Below are positions 63,987 through 64,000 of a stretch of DNA of 64,000 nt, in pieces. Numbering within the stretch: the stretch's first letter is position 1; each line of letters opens with the position of its first letter. Source of the DNA: Aestuariibacter sp. GS-14 (GTDB taxonomy: Bacteria; Pseudomonadota; Gammaproteobacteria; Enterobacterales; Alteromonadaceae); assembly GCF_006494365.1 (NCBI RefSeq), contig NZ_VHIP01000008.1, forward strand, positions 167,284 through 231,283, read 5' to 3'. The notes under the pieces were generated by a model, which saw only the letters and a list, made by a program, of their open reading frames with translations, did not search any database and was not told the origin of the DNA. The translations under genes and the position numbers were made by a program.

Positions 63987-64000
63987 CACTAACGCCTAAA
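63987..64000 (-). other. Cassette boundary, possible preceding attC end
   Basis: On the minus strand the window begins TTTAGGCGTTAGTG. The GGCGTTAG string is typical of the 3-prime end of chromosomal integron attC sites. It would mark the junction between the previous cassette, beyond the window, and the lipoprotein cassette. Only the last 14 bases are visible. Confidence 0.35.

Noticed and set aside
1-64000. CRISPR array or prophage
   Set aside because: No regularly spaced repeats, cas genes, or phage structural and packaging genes were seen.

Overview
The window looks like the chromosome of a marine gammaproteobacterium of the Alteromonadaceae type. The evidence is the core gene order valS-holC-pepA running divergently from lptF, a NarK-type nitrate carrier next to a PP2C/kinase fusion protein, a TonB-dependent receptor, a CioAB-like cytochrome bd operon, a tRNA-Leu(CAA) and a CspA-family cold-shock gene. 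No database search was possible; names rest on motifs and context.

Left backbone (1-19.6 kb): a cupredoxin-like exported protein overlapping a membrane sensor that runs off the left edge; a lipoprotein of unknown function; an operon of a GbsR-type regulator with cydA-cydB behind a perfect FNR box; a DUF1707-type protein; a TonB receptor; a nitrate module with a terminator-like hairpin in its leader; then valS, holC, pepA and, divergently, lptF.

Accessory island (about 19.65-46.54 kb): lptF and lptG, normally adjacent, are separated by about 26.9 kb of mobile DNA. At its left end is an operon of overlapping tyrosine-recombinase genes plus a small coiled-coil protein. This matches the layout of strand-biased circularizing integrative elements (intA-tfp-intB-srap). 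Its promoter carries a near-consensus LexA box. Then come a second short recombinase gene with an unknown partner, a 2596-residue secreted Rhs/YD-repeat protein with a toxin-like tip and candidate immunity gene, two unknown divergent genes, an IS21-like operon with two extra genes (a DnaG-core-like protein and a Xer-like recombinase), an XRE-ImmA/DUF4411 pair, a displaced Rhs tip (papain-fold toxin plus Imm35 immunity), and an IS1202/ISNCY-like insertion with a 16-bp target duplication and a frameshifted transposase.

Right backbone (46.5-64 kb): lptG, a DUF5329 protein, an RDD membrane protein, tRNA-Leu, a cold-shock gene, an IS30 relic, a secreted subtilisin-like protease, a large FG-GAP lipoprotein, an M28 peptidase, a carboxymuconolactone decarboxylase-like protein, a hybrid histidine kinase, and a gene pair ending in an MltC-like transglycosylase. 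The last 500 bases hold a small lipoprotein gene bounded by inverted repeats and a foldable site resembling an integron cassette with attC.

A diverged repeat family occurs four times, at about 2.96, 25.12, 46.15 and 63.4 kb, in both island and backbone. The most interesting features are the SOS-linked recombinase island inside an essential LPS-transport operon, the Rhs tip-exchange architecture, and the IS21-like element with primase-like and recombinase passengers.
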